Source: Bacteroides sp. OM05-12
GTDB lineage: Bacteria; Bacteroidota; Bacteroidia; Bacteroidales; Bacteroidaceae
NCBI RefSeq assembly: GCF_003438995.1
Contig: NZ_QSUN01000020.1
Span: 1 to 64,000 of the forward strand
Direction: 5' to 3'
Length of the DNA stretch: 64,000 nucleotides
Made by a program: the position numbers and the translations under genes. The notes beneath the pieces are model-generated. The model did not search any database, was not told where the DNA came from, and saw only the letters and a program-made list of their open reading frames with translations. This document shows positions 17,028 to 27,068 of this stretch, in pieces. Each line of letters opens with the position of its first letter. The stretch's first letter is position 1.

Positions 17028-18809
17028 CTATTTCTTTTGAGACTTTGCCATTTTCTGATATTCTGCCGGAGTAATACCGTATTGTTTCCGGAACAAACGG
17101 TAGAAAGTGCTCGGTATATTGAAACCACAACTAAAAGCAATCGCTTCTATCGTAAGTTCGGGATGCTTATCAAGCATCTTACGGGCCTCTTCTATCTTCA
17201 TGGCACGCATATATTTCATCGGAGTTTTTCCCGTAACCGATTTAACAGCTTCAGTAAGTGTATTTTTATTCGTACCGAGTGCAGATATGATTTCGTCACG
17301 ACTAATATCGGCATTTAAAAAGTTATCGCCGGTAAGTAAATACTCCTGTAACCGTTCAACTAAGTTGTATTGCTCGCTACTAACGACAGGTGCATCACAA
17401 GTACCGGTTGTAGCTTCGGGAGTCACATCAGCGTGCACCGATGAAGTCGGTGTATCACTACTGTGTGAGAGAAGGAACAATTTGTCTGCCAAACGATCCT
17501 GTTCCTTTATTTGTTCATACAACTTGCGATTTTTGATTGTGATAATCCGGTTATAATAGAAGACACCAACCAAAAGCAAGACCAGAATCAAACAAATGCC
17601 AAGGGTAAAAAGAAAATAATGGAAATTGCGTTCTTTCTCCGCAATATGTTTCTCCACCTCATACTGAGTACGCAGTTCATCAAATTTGGCATTGATCTCC
17701 ACATCTTTCAAGGTATCGTTCGCAGCAATAAATTCATCCATCAGCACGAATGCCTCATCCACACGCCCCATACGGCAAAGTATCTCCATCTTTATCTTTC
17801 TGACGGCATTGAGGTCGAAGCCCGACTCTTGTACTTCAACCGCGGCACTATCAATTTCAGCAAGGGCCTTACGATAATCTCCTCGCGACTGGTAAATCAA
17901 AGCCTTTGCCCGGGCCAATTCATATTGTGAAATGTTATTGCTGACAATATTTTCCAATTTAGTGAGATATTCTCCGGCTTTATCATAGTCCTTTGTATCT
18001 ATATATACATCCATCAATGCCACGTAGAGATTTCCCCACGCTTCAGGTTGCGTCCTTCCGGTAGCTTTCTCAAATCGCGCAATAGCCTTTTCATATTCGG
18101 GTACAAGTTGCAGTATCTCATCATATTGTGCTTGCGCCCGAAGCGAACTACACAGAAACGCATAGGATTGAGTCAGTATATTGTCATATCCCGAAACCTC
18201 CCATAATAGACTGATACACTCTCTGAAACAATGTTCTTCCTCTTTCCATCTTTTCTGTATACTATAAGTAATGGCAGTGGCATAAAGCGCAGTCGCCATT
18301 CCGGCTTTGTCATTCCGTTCCTTAGCACTGTTAAACATTTTTTCCGCTTCTTCCGCTGCCTGTTTATAATCTCCTTTCAAATTGTAGGCAGTGATTAGTT
18401 GCATGTGTATCTGATTATATAGTCTCCATTGCTCATTCTTTATATAAAAGTCAAGATAGTCAGGTGCTTTCTGTATGACTTTGTCATATTCATTCCTGTT
18501 TATGTGGGATATGATGATATTTCCATATACCATCCCCTGCATCTTTGCGTTGCCTTGCTTAATGGCTTCGGCTTCCGCCTGATCGAACAATGTAAGCAGC
18601 GTATCCATTTTCCGGTCGTCGGCAATCTCCGACATGTATAGATAATACAATCTGTTATACGACCTTAGTTTATCAATTCCTTCGGATTGCTCGATTACCC
18701 GACGTAAAGAATCCTTTTGATGTTGAAGGGGATTATGCGCTAAAGCCGGCATAGTAAGACATACAAGGTATCCCCATAAGAATACGGATAGAAAAGTTTT
18801 AGTCTTCAT
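17028..18809 (-). CDS. TPR-transmembrane-AraC type transcriptional regulator
   Basis: A 593-residue one-component membrane regulator. It has a signal peptide (about 1-24), a periplasmic all-helical region with TPR-like repeats (about 30-390), one TM segment (about 395-418; LGICLILVLLLVGVFYYN), a short coiled-coil linker and a C-terminal AraC-type double helix-turn-helix (about 485-590; MKYMRAMKIEEARKML, IAFSCGFNIPSTFYRLFRKQYG). This architecture is common in Bacteroides. The periplasmic TPR part presumably senses a signal and the AraC domain binds DNA at the membrane. The target is unknown; the adjacent small TM gene and the giant-protein operon are candidates only by position. A -7 box (TATATTTG, minus strand, 18877-18884) lies 67 bp upstream. 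Confidence 0.9.
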   Translation of the reverse strand: MKTKTFLSVFLWGYLVCLTMPALAHNPLQHQKDSLRRVIEQSEGIDKLRSYNRLYYLYMSEIADDRKMDTLLTLFDQAEAEAIKQGNAKMQGMVYGNIIISHINRNEYDKVIQKAPDYLDFYIKNEQWRLYNQIHMQLITAYNLKGDYKQAAEEAEKMFNSAKERNDKAGMATALYATAITYSIQKRWKEEEHCFRECISLLWEVSGYDNILTQSYAFLCSSLRAQAQYDEILQLVPEYEKAIARFEKATGRTQPEAWGNLYVALMDVYIDTKDYDKAGEYLTKLENIVSNNISQYELARAKALIYQSRGDYRKALAEIDSAAVEVQESGFDLNAVRKIKMEILCRMGRVDEAFVLMDEFIAANDTLKDVEINAKFDELRTQYEVEKHIAEKERNFHYFLFTLGICLILVLLLVGVFYYNRIITIKNRKLYEQIKEQDRLADKLFLLSHSSDTPTSSVHADVTPEATTGTCDAPVVSSEQYNLVERLQEYLLTGDNFLNADISRDEIISALGTNKNTLTEAVKSVTGKTPMKYMRAMKIEEARKMLDKHPELTIEAIAFSCGFNIPSTFYRLFRKQYGITPAEYQKMAKSQKK

Positions 18810-18876
18810 TGTTGTAATGAATTAACGTAAGTTTTATATTTAGTTTCAAAAGTCCGGTTGTTTTATAACACGAGTT

Positions 18877-18884
18877 CAAATATA
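18877..18884 (-). promoter_or_regulatory. -7 box of the TPR-AraC regulator gene
   Basis: TATATTTG on the minus strand fits TAnnTTTG, 67 bp upstream of the start codon. No clear -33 element is visible. Confidence 0.45.
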
Positions 18885-18913
18885 AGTTCTCTCCCCAAGA
18901 GAATAACTTATCA

Positions 18914-20044
18914 TCATTTCAGCAATCGCACCATCTCTTTCGCTGCATGTTCCGAAGCTCCGGCCGAACCCAATATCCGGATAATACGGTCATACTCCTG
19001 CAACATATCTGCACGGTATTTCTCATCATAAAGGATTTTACTTAATTCCTCCTTTACGTTATTTACAGTCATAGTACCCGCTACCAATTCTTTCACGACC
19101 TCTTTCCCTGCAATCAAATTAACCAAAGATACAAATTGTACCTTTAATACCATCTTTTTCAGGAAAGAAATAAATTTGCCGGCTGCCATATAGTAACAAA
19201 CGACTTGAGGTACACGGAAAAGGGCCGTCTCAAGAGTTGCCGTACCGGATGTTACCAAAGCCGCATCAGCATACGAGAGCAATGCATAGGTACGGTCAAA
19301 AACTACTTTCACTCCCGCATCACCTATAAACTGCTTGTAATATTCATGTTCAATACCCGGTGCGCCCGCCAACACAAACTGGTAATCAGGAAAAGCAGTT
19401 GAGGCCTCAAGCATCAAAGGTAGGTTATTTTTTATCTCTTGCTTCCGACTACCCGCAAGCAAAGCAATGATGGGTTTATTTCCCAAACCATTTTTAGCAA
19501 GAAAATCTTCTTTGGTTTCTTTATGTTCCTCTTTAAAAGCTGCCACTGAGTCTACACACGGATTGCCTACATAATGAATCGGGTATTGATGTCCTTTATA
19601 GAAATCCACTTCAAAAGGTAATATAGAGAACATTTCATCCACATCCCTTTTAATGCTCTTGATACGATACTCTTTCCACGCCCATATCTTCGGAGAGATA
19701 TAATAATAAACCGGTATCCGGGTATTCTTCTTGATAAACTTAGCAATGGAGAGATTAAAGCCGGGATAATCCACAAGTATTACGACGTCGGGAGCAAAAC
19801 GGAGAATATCTTCTTTGCAATATTTCATATTGGCAAAGATTGTGCGCAGATGCAACAACACAGGGATAAAGCCCATATAGGCCAATTCCCGGTAATGCTT
19901 CACACGAATACCGCCCTGTGCACTCATCAAATCACCGCCAAAGAAACGAAATTCCGCCTCCGGGTCTTCCTGCTTCAACGCATGCATCAGATTAGAAGCA
20001 TGTAAATCACCCGACGCTTCCCCTACAATCAAATAATACTTCAT
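18914..20044 (-). CDS. lpxB: Lipid-A-disaccharide synthase LpxB
   Basis: Joins UDP-2,3-diacylglucosamine and lipid X to give the lipid A disaccharide, at the inner membrane. The 376-residue length is normal. Family features: N-terminal YYLIVGEASGDLHASNLM, FFGGDLMSAQG, YYISPKIWAWKEYR, LLAGSRKQEIKNNLP and the C-terminal ALVTSGTATLETALF. It starts 10 bp after surE on the same strand; the surE-lpxB order is common in Bacteroidales. Confidence 0.96.
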   Translation of the reverse strand: MKYYLIVGEASGDLHASNLMHALKQEDPEAEFRFFGGDLMSAQGGIRVKHYRELAYMGFIPVLLHLRTIFANMKYCKEDILRFAPDVVILVDYPGFNLSIAKFIKKNTRIPVYYYISPKIWAWKEYRIKSIKRDVDEMFSILPFEVDFYKGHQYPIHYVGNPCVDSVAAFKEEHKETKEDFLAKNGLGNKPIIALLAGSRKQEIKNNLPLMLEASTAFPDYQFVLAGAPGIEHEYYKQFIGDAGVKVVFDRTYALLSYADAALVTSGTATLETALFRVPQVVCYYMAAGKFISFLKKMVLKVQFVSLVNLIAGKEVVKELVAGTMTVNNVKEELSKILYDEKYRADMLQEYDRIIRILGSAGASEHAAKEMVRLLK

Positions 20045-20054
20045 ACCTTATATA

Positions 20055-20825
20055 TTATAAGTTCCAAGCCTGCAATTTATCTATCATATCATAGGCTGTT
20101 ACATCTATCCGGGTAGGCGTGACAGCCACATAGCCATGAGTAAGTGCCCATTGGTCGGTATCCTCATTCTCCGGCTCGCCATTTGCAAAGTTACCGGTCA
20201 GCCAAAAATAATCACCTCCATGCGGACGTTGACGTTTCTCCCATTCATTCTCCCACTTGCCTACGGTCTGCCGACAGATACGTATTCCTCTAAAATCTTT
20301 CCCTTTAGGAAAGTTCACATTCAAGCAAACACCGACAGGAAGACCGTTACGGAGAACTCCTTCCGTAATACGACGGACAGAATCTTTCAATGGAGAGAAA
20401 TCGGCATCCGCGGCATGATCACAAAGAGAAAAGCCAATGGAAGGTACACCGCGCAAACAACCTTCGATAACCACTCCCATCGTTCCCGAATAATGAACGT
20501 TAACGGTAGAGTTATCTCCGTGATTAATACCTCCGACAATCACATCCGGCTGACGTTCAAGCACATCAAAAGCAGCGAGCTTAATACAATCTGCCGGAGT
20601 TCCTGTGCATTTATAGATCGTCAGACCCTCTTCTTTCCGAACAAGGCTGTATCTTACCGGGCGGTCCGCCGTAATGGCACAAGACATTCCCGAGCGGGCT
20701 GAATCCGGTGCCATTACCACCAACTCCCCTAAAGGGCGCAAGAAAGTTATCAGCTCATTTATACCTTTGGCCTGATAGCCATCATCATTCGAAATCAAAA
20801 TCAGTGGTTTGTTATCTTCTCTCAT
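20055..20825 (-). CDS. surE: 5'/3'-nucleotidase SurE
   Basis: Survival protein SurE, a metal-dependent phosphatase acting on nucleoside monophosphates. The 256-residue protein carries the metal-binding NDDG (residues 13-16), the [11 protein letters not shown] segment and [20 protein letters not shown] with the conserved Asn. A longer frame from 20864 would read through the promoter, so the ATG at 20825 is used. It is the first gene of surE-lpxB, divergent from the gene at 20902. Confidence 0.95.
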   Translation of the reverse strand: MREDNKPLILISNDDGYQAKGINELITFLRPLGELVVMAPDSARSGMSCAITADRPVRYSLVRKEEGLTIYKCTGTPADCIKLAAFDVLERQPDVIVGGINHGDNSTVNVHYSGTMGVVIEGCLRGVPSIGFSLCDHAADADFSPLKDSVRRITEGVLRNGLPVGVCLNVNFPKGKDFRGIRICRQTVGKWENEWEKRQRPHGGDYFWLTGNFANGEPENEDTDQWALTHGYVAVTPTRIDVTAYDMIDKLQAWNL

Positions 20826-20853
20826 TATTGTATATATATCCTTTAAATCATCG

Positions 20854-20881
20854 CAAAAATACAATTAAATCAGTAACTTTG
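20854..20881. promoter_or_regulatory. Overlapping divergent promoters of surE and the 20902 gene
   Basis: TATTTTTG on the minus strand (20854-20861) and TAACTTTG on the plus strand (20874-20881) both match TAnnTTTG. The -7 boxes are only 12 bp apart, so polymerase binding to one should exclude the other. Confidence 0.55.
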
Positions 20882-20901
20882 CAGCAAAATAAAAACTATT
20901 T

Positions 20902-21321
20902 ATGTGGATATTGGTTATTAGTCTTCTCGTTCTTGCTACAGTGGCATTAATTTTAGGCAGCTATCGTAACCGACAGATCCGTAAGAAAATAGCTAAAGGA
21001 GAACTGGAAAGTTTTCCTGAAGTAAAAGAGGTAGACGGAGAATGTTGCGGACAGCATGCCGTATGTGAGAAAGAGAGCCTGCTTGCCGCCGTAAGCAAAA
21101 CGATAGAATATTATGACGACGAAGAATTGGATGAATACGCCGGCATCCCTTCCGATAAATATACAGAAGAACAGATAGAAAAGTTCAGGGATGTATTCTA
21201 TACAATGCAGGAAACAGATGTAGCCGGATGGAACAGAAGTCTGCAACTGCGGGGCATTAATCTGCCGGATGAGTTGAAAGATGAAGTTTTTCTGGTAGTC
21301 GGCGAAAGGCGGTTTCATTAA
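20902..21321 (+). CDS. Conserved small membrane protein with Cys-rich motif
   Basis: 139 residues. An N-terminal TM segment (about 2-20) is followed by a basic stretch, then CCGQHAVCE (three cysteines and a histidine near residues 49-57), then an acidic C-terminal half containing YYDDEELDEYAG. I recognise it as a conserved Bacteroidales protein without known function. The Cys/His cluster could bind metal or form disulfides. It lies 20 bp upstream of a metal-type ABC permease, which makes a metal-related role conceivable but unproven. Confidence 0.7.
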   Translation: MWILVISLLVLATVALILGSYRNRQIRKKIAKGELESFPEVKEVDGECCGQHAVCEKESLLAAVSKTIEYYDDEELDEYAGIPSDKYTEEQIEKFRDVFYTMQETDVAGWNRSLQLRGINLPDELKDEVFLVVGERRFH

Positions 21322-21341
21322 GATTCTAAATACATTGTCTG

Positions 21342-22157
21342 ATGGATTTATTACAATATACTTTTTTTCAGAACGCATTGTTAGGCAGTTTGTTTGCCAG
21401 TATCGCCTGTGGCATCATCGGCACTTATATCGTCACCCGAAGACTTGTCTTTATTAGTGGTGGCATTACGCACGCCTCATTCGGTGGTATCGGTCTGGGA
21501 CTTTATACGGGCATTTCCCCTATTCTTTCGGCTGCAATCTTTTCCGTATTTTCCGCATTCGGCGTAGAATGGCTCAGTAAACGGAAAGATATGCGTGAGG
21601 ATTCCGCCATTGCCGTATTCTGGACATTGGGCATGGCACTAGGCATTATGTTCAGTTTCCTTTCACCCGGTTTTGCACCGGATTTGTCTGCGTACCTGTT
21701 CGGTAATATCCTGACCATAACGAAAACCGATATTCTTTTACTGGCTTTGTTGTCCGGTGCTTTGGCTTTGTTCTTCACCCTATTTCTCCATCCTATTATT
21801 TCCATTGCATTCGACCGTGAGTTTTCCCGTTCGCAAGGTATTCCCGTCGTAGTGTTCGAATATATTTTAATGATGTTTATCGCTCTTACCATCGTACTCT
21901 CTTTGCGAATGGTAGGAATCGTACTCGCCATATCCCTGCTGACCATTCCGCAAATGACTGCCAACCTGTTCACTTTCAAATTTAAACGTATCATTTGGCT
22001 TTCCATTCTGATCGGTTATATCGGGTGTTTGGGAGGATTATTCATTTCATATTCTCTTAATGTACCGTCAGGAGCATCAATTATCTTTTTTTCCATTATT
22101 ATTTATGCAATCTGCAAAGTGGGAAAAACTATTTTTATAAATTTGCGCAAACAATAA
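21342..22157 (+). CDS. Metal (zinc/manganese) ABC transporter permease, ZnuB/ABC-3 family
   Basis: 271 residues with about eight TM segments and ABC-3 family features, including the N-terminal GSLFASIACGIIGTYIVTRR and GGITHASFGGIGLG. Such permeases move Zn2+, Mn2+ or Fe2+ across the inner membrane together with an ATPase and a binding protein. Neither partner is encoded in this window, so they must be elsewhere or be shared. It is followed 53 bp later by the PorW homolog. Confidence 0.88.
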   Translation: MDLLQYTFFQNALLGSLFASIACGIIGTYIVTRRLVFISGGITHASFGGIGLGLYTGISPILSAAIFSVFSAFGVEWLSKRKDMREDSAIAVFWTLGMALGIMFSFLSPGFAPDLSAYLFGNILTITKTDILLLALLSGALALFFTLFLHPIISIAFDREFSRSQGIPVVVFEYILMMFIALTIVLSLRMVGIVLAISLLTIPQMTANLFTFKFKRIIWLSILIGYIGCLGGLFISYSLNVPSGASIIFFSIIIYAICKVGKTIFINLRKQ

Positions 22158-22210
22158 AACGGGAAGATTTGTGTTTTATTTATAGTCATATCTCATAAAG
22201 TTGCAAAAGA

Positions 22211-25054
22211 TTGAAAAGATACGGAATATACTGGATAGGATGTCTGATAATATTAATGATTGCCGCGGGCTGTTCTACTAAAAAGAACACGGCCGGTACA
22301 CGTTTTTGGCAATCGTTTACTACCCGTTTTAATGTATATTTCAATGGGAATGAAGCCTATAAAGAAGGAATGAAGGCGATAGAAGACGGCAATAAGGACA
22401 GTTATCAGGAGATTCTTCCGCTCTATCCCATCGGAAACAAAAAGACGGTCGGCATGGGAGCCTCCAATTTTGACCGTGCTGTAGAGAAATCGCAAAAAGC
22501 AATCAAGCTACACTCCATCAAGAAAAAACCGCCTCGCAAACCGAGTAAGCGAAACGACCCGAAATACAAACGTTGGATGGCTCAGAAAGAATATAATCCT
22601 TTCTTACATAACGCATGGATGCTGATGGGTAAAGCCCAATTCCAGAAAGGAGAGTTTCTGGAAGCAGCCGCCACCTTCTCATATATCTCACGTCTATATG
22701 CCACCGATCCCAAGATTGTAGCGGATGCCCGCATCTGGATGGCACGTTGCTATACAGAGATGGACTGGTTCTACGATGCCGAAGATGCATTGGAAAAGAT
22801 AAACAACGACAGTCTGCCTAAAGAATTGGAACCATCGCATTCTGCCGCTTACGGAAATTATCTGCTCCGGCAAAAGCGATTCAAGGAAGCAATACCTTAT
22901 CTGATTACAACAATCAAAAATGAAAAGCGGAAAAAGCAGAAAGCACGCGAGTATTACCTACTAGGACAAATCTATGAGGAAACCGGTGATTTTGCCCAAT
23001 CTTACCAAGCCTATGCCAAGGCTATCAAACAAAATCCGCCATACGAGCTTGAACTCAATGCAAGAATCAAGCAGACGGAAGTAATCCCTCCCGGTAAAGC
23101 GGAAAAGACTATTAAACTGTTACACCGCATGGCACGCAATAAAAAGAATGCGGAATATCAGGATCAGATATATTATGCCATCGGTAACATCTATATCACC
23201 AAGCAGGATACGGCAAACGCCATAAAACAATATCACCTCGGTGCAGAGAAAAGTACACGCAACGGCATTGAGAAAGGTATTATCCTGCTCAGGTTGGGAG
23301 ACATTTACTGGGCGCAAGCCAACTATGTGGAAGCCCAGAAATGTTATTCGGAAGCTATCGGATTGATAGATAAGGATTATCCGGAATATGCCAAAGTAAA
23401 TAAACGCTCCGAAGTACTCGATGAACTGGTGACTTACGTTGTCAGCGTGGAGCTGCAAGACAGTTTGCAGCACTTGGCCACACTTAGCGAAGCGGAGAGA
23501 TTGCAGATTGTAGAGAAAATCATCGAAGACGTTAAAAAGAAGGAGGAGGAAGAACGCAAAGAAGCCGAGCGTCAGGAATTAATGAACAAACGCGAGGAGG
23601 CAATGGGCGAACAACCGTTCGGGAATAAAAACCAACCTAACACTCCGACCATAAGTACGGGAGACAAATCATGGTATTTCTATAATCAGCAACTTGTAAC
23701 GCAAGGAAAGAACGACTTCCAGCGTAAATGGGGACGCAGAAAGTTGGAAGACGACTGGAGACGCCGTAACAAGACCGTCATAGCCAACGAAGAATTTGCA
23801 GCTATCGACTACGAGGCGGATGAGCAACAGACGGATTCCATTGCCGCACTAGAAGCCGGAAACGATTCTATTCCAACGGATACAGTCGTTACGGATAATA
23901 AGAATCCGGAGTTCTATCTGCAACAAATCCCGCTTACGGAAGAAGCAATGCAAGAGTCCAACGACATACTGTCCGACGGTCTTTTCAATATGGGAATGAT
24001 TTACAAGGATAAGCTGGAAGACTTCTCACTGGCGGAACAGACATTTACGAGACTTTATACACAGTTCCCCGACTTTGGGAACTTGGATGAAGTGTATTAC
24101 AATCTCTACTTGATGAACTCCCGTTGGAAACGAACGGCAGAAGCGGAAGGGTATAAGAATACACTGATCTCGCGATACCCCGACAGCAAATATGCCTTGA
24201 CAATATCCGACCCGGACTTTGCGCGCAATGCTCTGTACGGAAAACATCTGGAAGACTCGTTATATGCAGTTACCTATCAGGCTTTCACGGAGGGAGACTA
24301 CCGTACTGTCGATGCAAACTATGAGACTGCCAAAGTAAAATATGCCATGGGGCAACATATGCCTAAGTTCATGTTCCTGCATACAATGGGATTACTGCAG
24401 TCCGGCGACCGTAAAGGATTTATGGAGGCACTGAAAGAAATCGTAGAGAAATATCCGAAGAACGAAATCAGCGAAATAGCCGGCAATATTGTCAAAGGCT
24501 TACAGGAAGGACGCCTGCTGGCTGCGGACGGAAGTGCATTCGGCTCTATATGGAAACGTCGTAAGATAGAACAAACGGAAGGAGAACTTCCGGCAGACAG
24601 CCTGACGCTCAAGTTCAGTGACGAGCGAAACACTCCTTATCTGTTTATTCTGGCATACGAAGAAGGAAAGATCAATGAGAATATGCTGCTTTATGAAATG
24701 GCGCATTATAATTTCTCTAACTTTATTATCAAGAATTTCGATCTTTCATTTGTTAATGATAACGGTATCGGAATGTTGCAGACCAAAGAATTTGCTAACT
24801 TTGACGAAGCATACCAATATATGAAGCTGCTTTATTCGGACAAGGATATGGCACGCAAATTAAGCGGAATGAGAGCGATCGTTATTTCTGCATCCAACTT
24901 TGAACTGTTACAAAAGTATTTCAGTTTTGATGATTATGCGGAATTCTATAACGAACACTTCTCTGACATTCCTGAACCGGAAATAGAAGGGATCATGCTG
25001 GATGAGCCTATCCTTATCGAAGGTGTAGACCAGGCAGAGGAAGAAGATTACTAA
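22211..25054 (+). CDS. porW: TPR lipoprotein, PorW/SprE homolog
   Basis: A 947-residue lipoprotein with TPR repeats. The N-terminus (signal peptide ending AAGC, then STKKNTAGTRFWQ, TTRFNVYFNGNEAYKEG) and NPFLHNAWMLMGKAQF resemble PorW of Porphyromonas gingivalis and SprE of Flavobacterium, which are needed for type IX secretion and gliding. Homologs also persist in Bacteroidetes without a full T9SS. TPR-like repeats cover about residues 130-400 and 590-730, separated by a charged linker (KKKEEEERKEAERQELMNK). The start is TTG at 22211: it directly begins the signal peptide and no ATG fits. It is followed after 19 bp by porX, a known functional partner, which supports the assignment. Confidence 0.88.
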   Translation: MKRYGIYWIGCLIILMIAAGCSTKKNTAGTRFWQSFTTRFNVYFNGNEAYKEGMKAIEDGNKDSYQEILPLYPIGNKKTVGMGASNFDRAVEKSQKAIKLHSIKKKPPRKPSKRNDPKYKRWMAQKEYNPFLHNAWMLMGKAQFQKGEFLEAAATFSYISRLYATDPKIVADARIWMARCYTEMDWFYDAEDALEKINNDSLPKELEPSHSAAYGNYLLRQKRFKEAIPYLITTIKNEKRKKQKAREYYLLGQIYEETGDFAQSYQAYAKAIKQNPPYELELNARIKQTEVIPPGKAEKTIKLLHRMARNKKNAEYQDQIYYAIGNIYITKQDTANAIKQYHLGAEKSTRNGIEKGIILLRLGDIYWAQANYVEAQKCYSEAIGLIDKDYPEYAKVNKRSEVLDELVTYVVSVELQDSLQHLATLSEAERLQIVEKIIEDVKKKEEEERKEAERQELMNKREEAMGEQPFGNKNQPNTPTISTGDKSWYFYNQQLVTQGKNDFQRKWGRRKLEDDWRRRNKTVIANEEFAAIDYEADEQQTDSIAALEAGNDSIPTDTVVTDNKNPEFYLQQIPLTEEAMQESNDILSDGLFNMGMIYKDKLEDFSLAEQTFTRLYTQFPDFGNLDEVYYNLYLMNSRWKRTAEAEGYKNTLISRYPDSKYALTISDPDFARNALYGKHLEDSLYAVTYQAFTEGDYRTVDANYETAKVKYAMGQHMPKFMFLHTMGLLQSGDRKGFMEALKEIVEKYPKNEISEIAGNIVKGLQEGRLLAADGSAFGSIWKRRKIEQTEGELPADSLTLKFSDERNTPYLFILAYEEGKINENMLLYEMAHYNFSNFIIKNFDLSFVNDNGIGMLQTKEFANFDEAYQYMKLLYSDKDMARKLSGMRAIVISASNFELLQKYFSFDDYAEFYNEHFSDIPEPEIEGIMLDEPILIEGVDQAEEEDY

Positions 25055-25073
25055 ACAATTAAAAAGGCGGAAA

Positions 25074-26627
25074 ATGAAAAAGGACCATTTACTTTGGGTG
25101 GACGATGAAATAGATATGCTGAAACCGCACATCCTATTTCTACAAAGCAAGGGATATGAAGTGAGCACGGTAACCAACGGACAAGATGCGCTCGACCTTT
25201 GTAAAGAGACAACGTTCGATTTGATTTTCCTGGACGAGAATATGCCCGGCATCAGTGGTTTGGAAACATTGGCTCTGATAAAAGAAGTCAGCCCGAACGT
25301 GCCCGTCGTGATGATAACCAAAAGCGAAGAAGAAAACATCATGGATATGGCTATCGGTTCCAAAATTGCCGACTACCTGATAAAGCCGGTCAACCCGAAC
25401 CAGATATTACTGACACTGAAGAAAAACCTGCATAAGAAAGATATCATCACCGAAGTGGCAAACAGCGGTTATCAGCAAAACTTCAACAAGATAGGTATGC
25501 AGATAAACGACTCGCTTACGTATAATGACTGGAAGGAAGTGTACAAGCGGCTTGTCTTTTGGGAATTGGAACTGGAAGGAACAGACAGCAATATGGCGGA
25601 AATGTTGAAGATGCAGAAGTCCGAAGCCAACACCGCCTTTACCAAATTCATTAAAAAGAACTATACGGACTGGATGCAGAACCCGGACGAACGTCCGATG
25701 ATGAGCCCCGACCTGTTCAAACGCAAGATATTCCCGCTACTGGATGCAGGGGAAAAAGTATTCTTCATCGTTATCGACAATTTCCGTTACGACCAGTGGA
25801 GACTGATAAGCAATGAGTTTGCAGACTCTTTCATCATCGAGGAAGATCTGTATTACGGTATCTTGCCGACCGCTACGCAATATGCCCGCAACGCCATTTT
25901 CTCCGGATTGATGCCCAACAAGATTGCCGAGATGTTTCCCGAATTATGGGTGGACGAAGATGAAGAAGAAGGCAAAAATCTGAATGAAGCACCCCTCGTA
26001 CAGACGCAAATAGACCGATACCGCCGCAAGGATACTTTCTCTTATCATAAGATTAACGACTCCGGAGCGGGAGAACGTTTGGTGAATCAATTCAGTCGTT
26101 TGAAACAGAATGACTTGAATGTCGTTGTCCTCAACTTCATAGATATGATGTCTCATGCCCGAACCGAATCCAAGATGATGCGCGAACTCGCTTCCACCGA
26201 AGCGGCTTATCGTTCCATCACCCTTTCATGGTTCCGCCATTCATCCGTCAATGAATTGTTTAAAGCATTGGCAGAGAGCGATTACAAAGTCATCGTGACG
26301 ACCGACCACGGCAGTATCCGCGTAGACAATCCGATAAAGGTAATAGGAGACAGAAATACGAATACCAACCTGCGATACAAGTTGGGAAAGAATTTAAGCT
26401 ATAACCCCAAACAGGTGTTCGAGATAAAAGAACCGTTGAAAGCACAACTGCCCAGCCCGAATGTCAGCACCAGCTACATCTTCGCTACGGGCGGCGACTT
26501 CTTCGCTTATCCCAACAATTACAACTACTATGCATCTTATTATAAAGATACATTCCAGCACGGAGGTGTCTCAATGGAAGAGATGATTATTCCTATCATC
26601 ACGATGCAAAGCAAAAATAAAAGATAA
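25074..26627 (+). CDS. porX: PorX-type response regulator with PglZ phosphatase-like domain
   Basis: 517 residues: a CheY-like receiver (1-120; acidic VDDE, phosphoacceptor D54 in FLDENMPG), a helical linker (about 125-210), then a PglZ/alkaline-phosphatase-superfamily domain (about 210-515) with metal-site candidates VIDNFRYDQW and TTDHGS (D411, H412) and a Thr-containing PTATQYARNAIFSG near 265-278. PorX regulates T9SS expression in P. gingivalis and has been described as a phosphodiesterase acting on oligonucleotide signals. The gene is co-directional with porW and tsaE, with gaps of 19 and 16 bp. No cognate kinase (PorY) is in the window. Confidence 0.93.
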   Translation: MKKDHLLWVDDEIDMLKPHILFLQSKGYEVSTVTNGQDALDLCKETTFDLIFLDENMPGISGLETLALIKEVSPNVPVVMITKSEEENIMDMAIGSKIADYLIKPVNPNQILLTLKKNLHKKDIITEVANSGYQQNFNKIGMQINDSLTYNDWKEVYKRLVFWELELEGTDSNMAEMLKMQKSEANTAFTKFIKKNYTDWMQNPDERPMMSPDLFKRKIFPLLDAGEKVFFIVIDNFRYDQWRLISNEFADSFIIEEDLYYGILPTATQYARNAIFSGLMPNKIAEMFPELWVDEDEEEGKNLNEAPLVQTQIDRYRRKDTFSYHKINDSGAGERLVNQFSRLKQNDLNVVVLNFIDMMSHARTESKMMRELASTEAAYRSITLSWFRHSSVNELFKALAESDYKVIVTTDHGSIRVDNPIKVIGDRNTNTNLRYKLGKNLSYNPKQVFEIKEPLKAQLPSPNVSTSYIFATGGDFFAYPNNYNYYASYYKDTFQHGGVSMEEMIIPIITMQSKNKR

Positions 26628-26643
26628 TTAAACACTAAATAAG

Positions 26644-27057
26644 ATGGAAATAAAGATTACCTCGTTAGATAACATCCATGATGCTGCCAAACAGTTCATC
26701 GCAGCAATGGGAGACAATACCGTATTCGCTTTCTACGGAAAGATGGGTGCAGGTAAAACTACTTTCATAAAAGCCGTATGCGAAGAGTTGGGCGTGACGG
26801 ACGTCATCAACTCCCCCACATTTGCAATCATCAATGAATATCGTTCCGAAACAGCCGGAGAGCTGATTTATCATTTCGACTTCTACCGTATCAACAAAGT
26901 AGAGGAAGCATTCGATTTTGGCTATGAAGACTATTTCTACAGCGGTGCTCTCTGTTTCATCGAATGGCCGGAGCTGATAGAAGAGCTTCTACCGATGGAT
27001 GCAGTTAAAGTGACGATTGAAGAACAAGCAGACGGAAGCCGTGTGATAACCCTATAA
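26644..27057 (+). CDS. tsaE: tRNA threonylcarbamoyladenosine biosynthesis ATPase TsaE
   Basis: An ATPase supporting TsaD/TsaB in t6A37 modification of ANN-decoding tRNAs. 137 residues with Walker A GKMGAGKT (32-39), the [11 protein letters not shown] segment and the C-terminal [13 protein letters not shown] typical of TsaE. It is the last gene of the porW-porX-tsaE run and is followed by a terminator-like hairpin. Confidence 0.95.
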   Translation: MEIKITSLDNIHDAAKQFIAAMGDNTVFAFYGKMGAGKTTFIKAVCEELGVTDVINSPTFAIINEYRSETAGELIYHFDFYRINKVEEAFDFGYEDYFYSGALCFIEWPELIEELLPMDAVKVTIEEQADGSRVITL

Positions 27058-27068
27058 GAAAAGTCAAC

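Noticed and set aside
20902..21321. Phospholipase annotation for the small Cys-containing membrane protein
   Set aside because: No catalytic Ser/His/Asp or HKD motif is visible, so I leave it without function.
21503..22006. 167-codon minus-strand frame within the ABC permease gene
   Set aside because: It is the antisense of a well-supported membrane protein gene; its composition is that expected from complemented TM codons.
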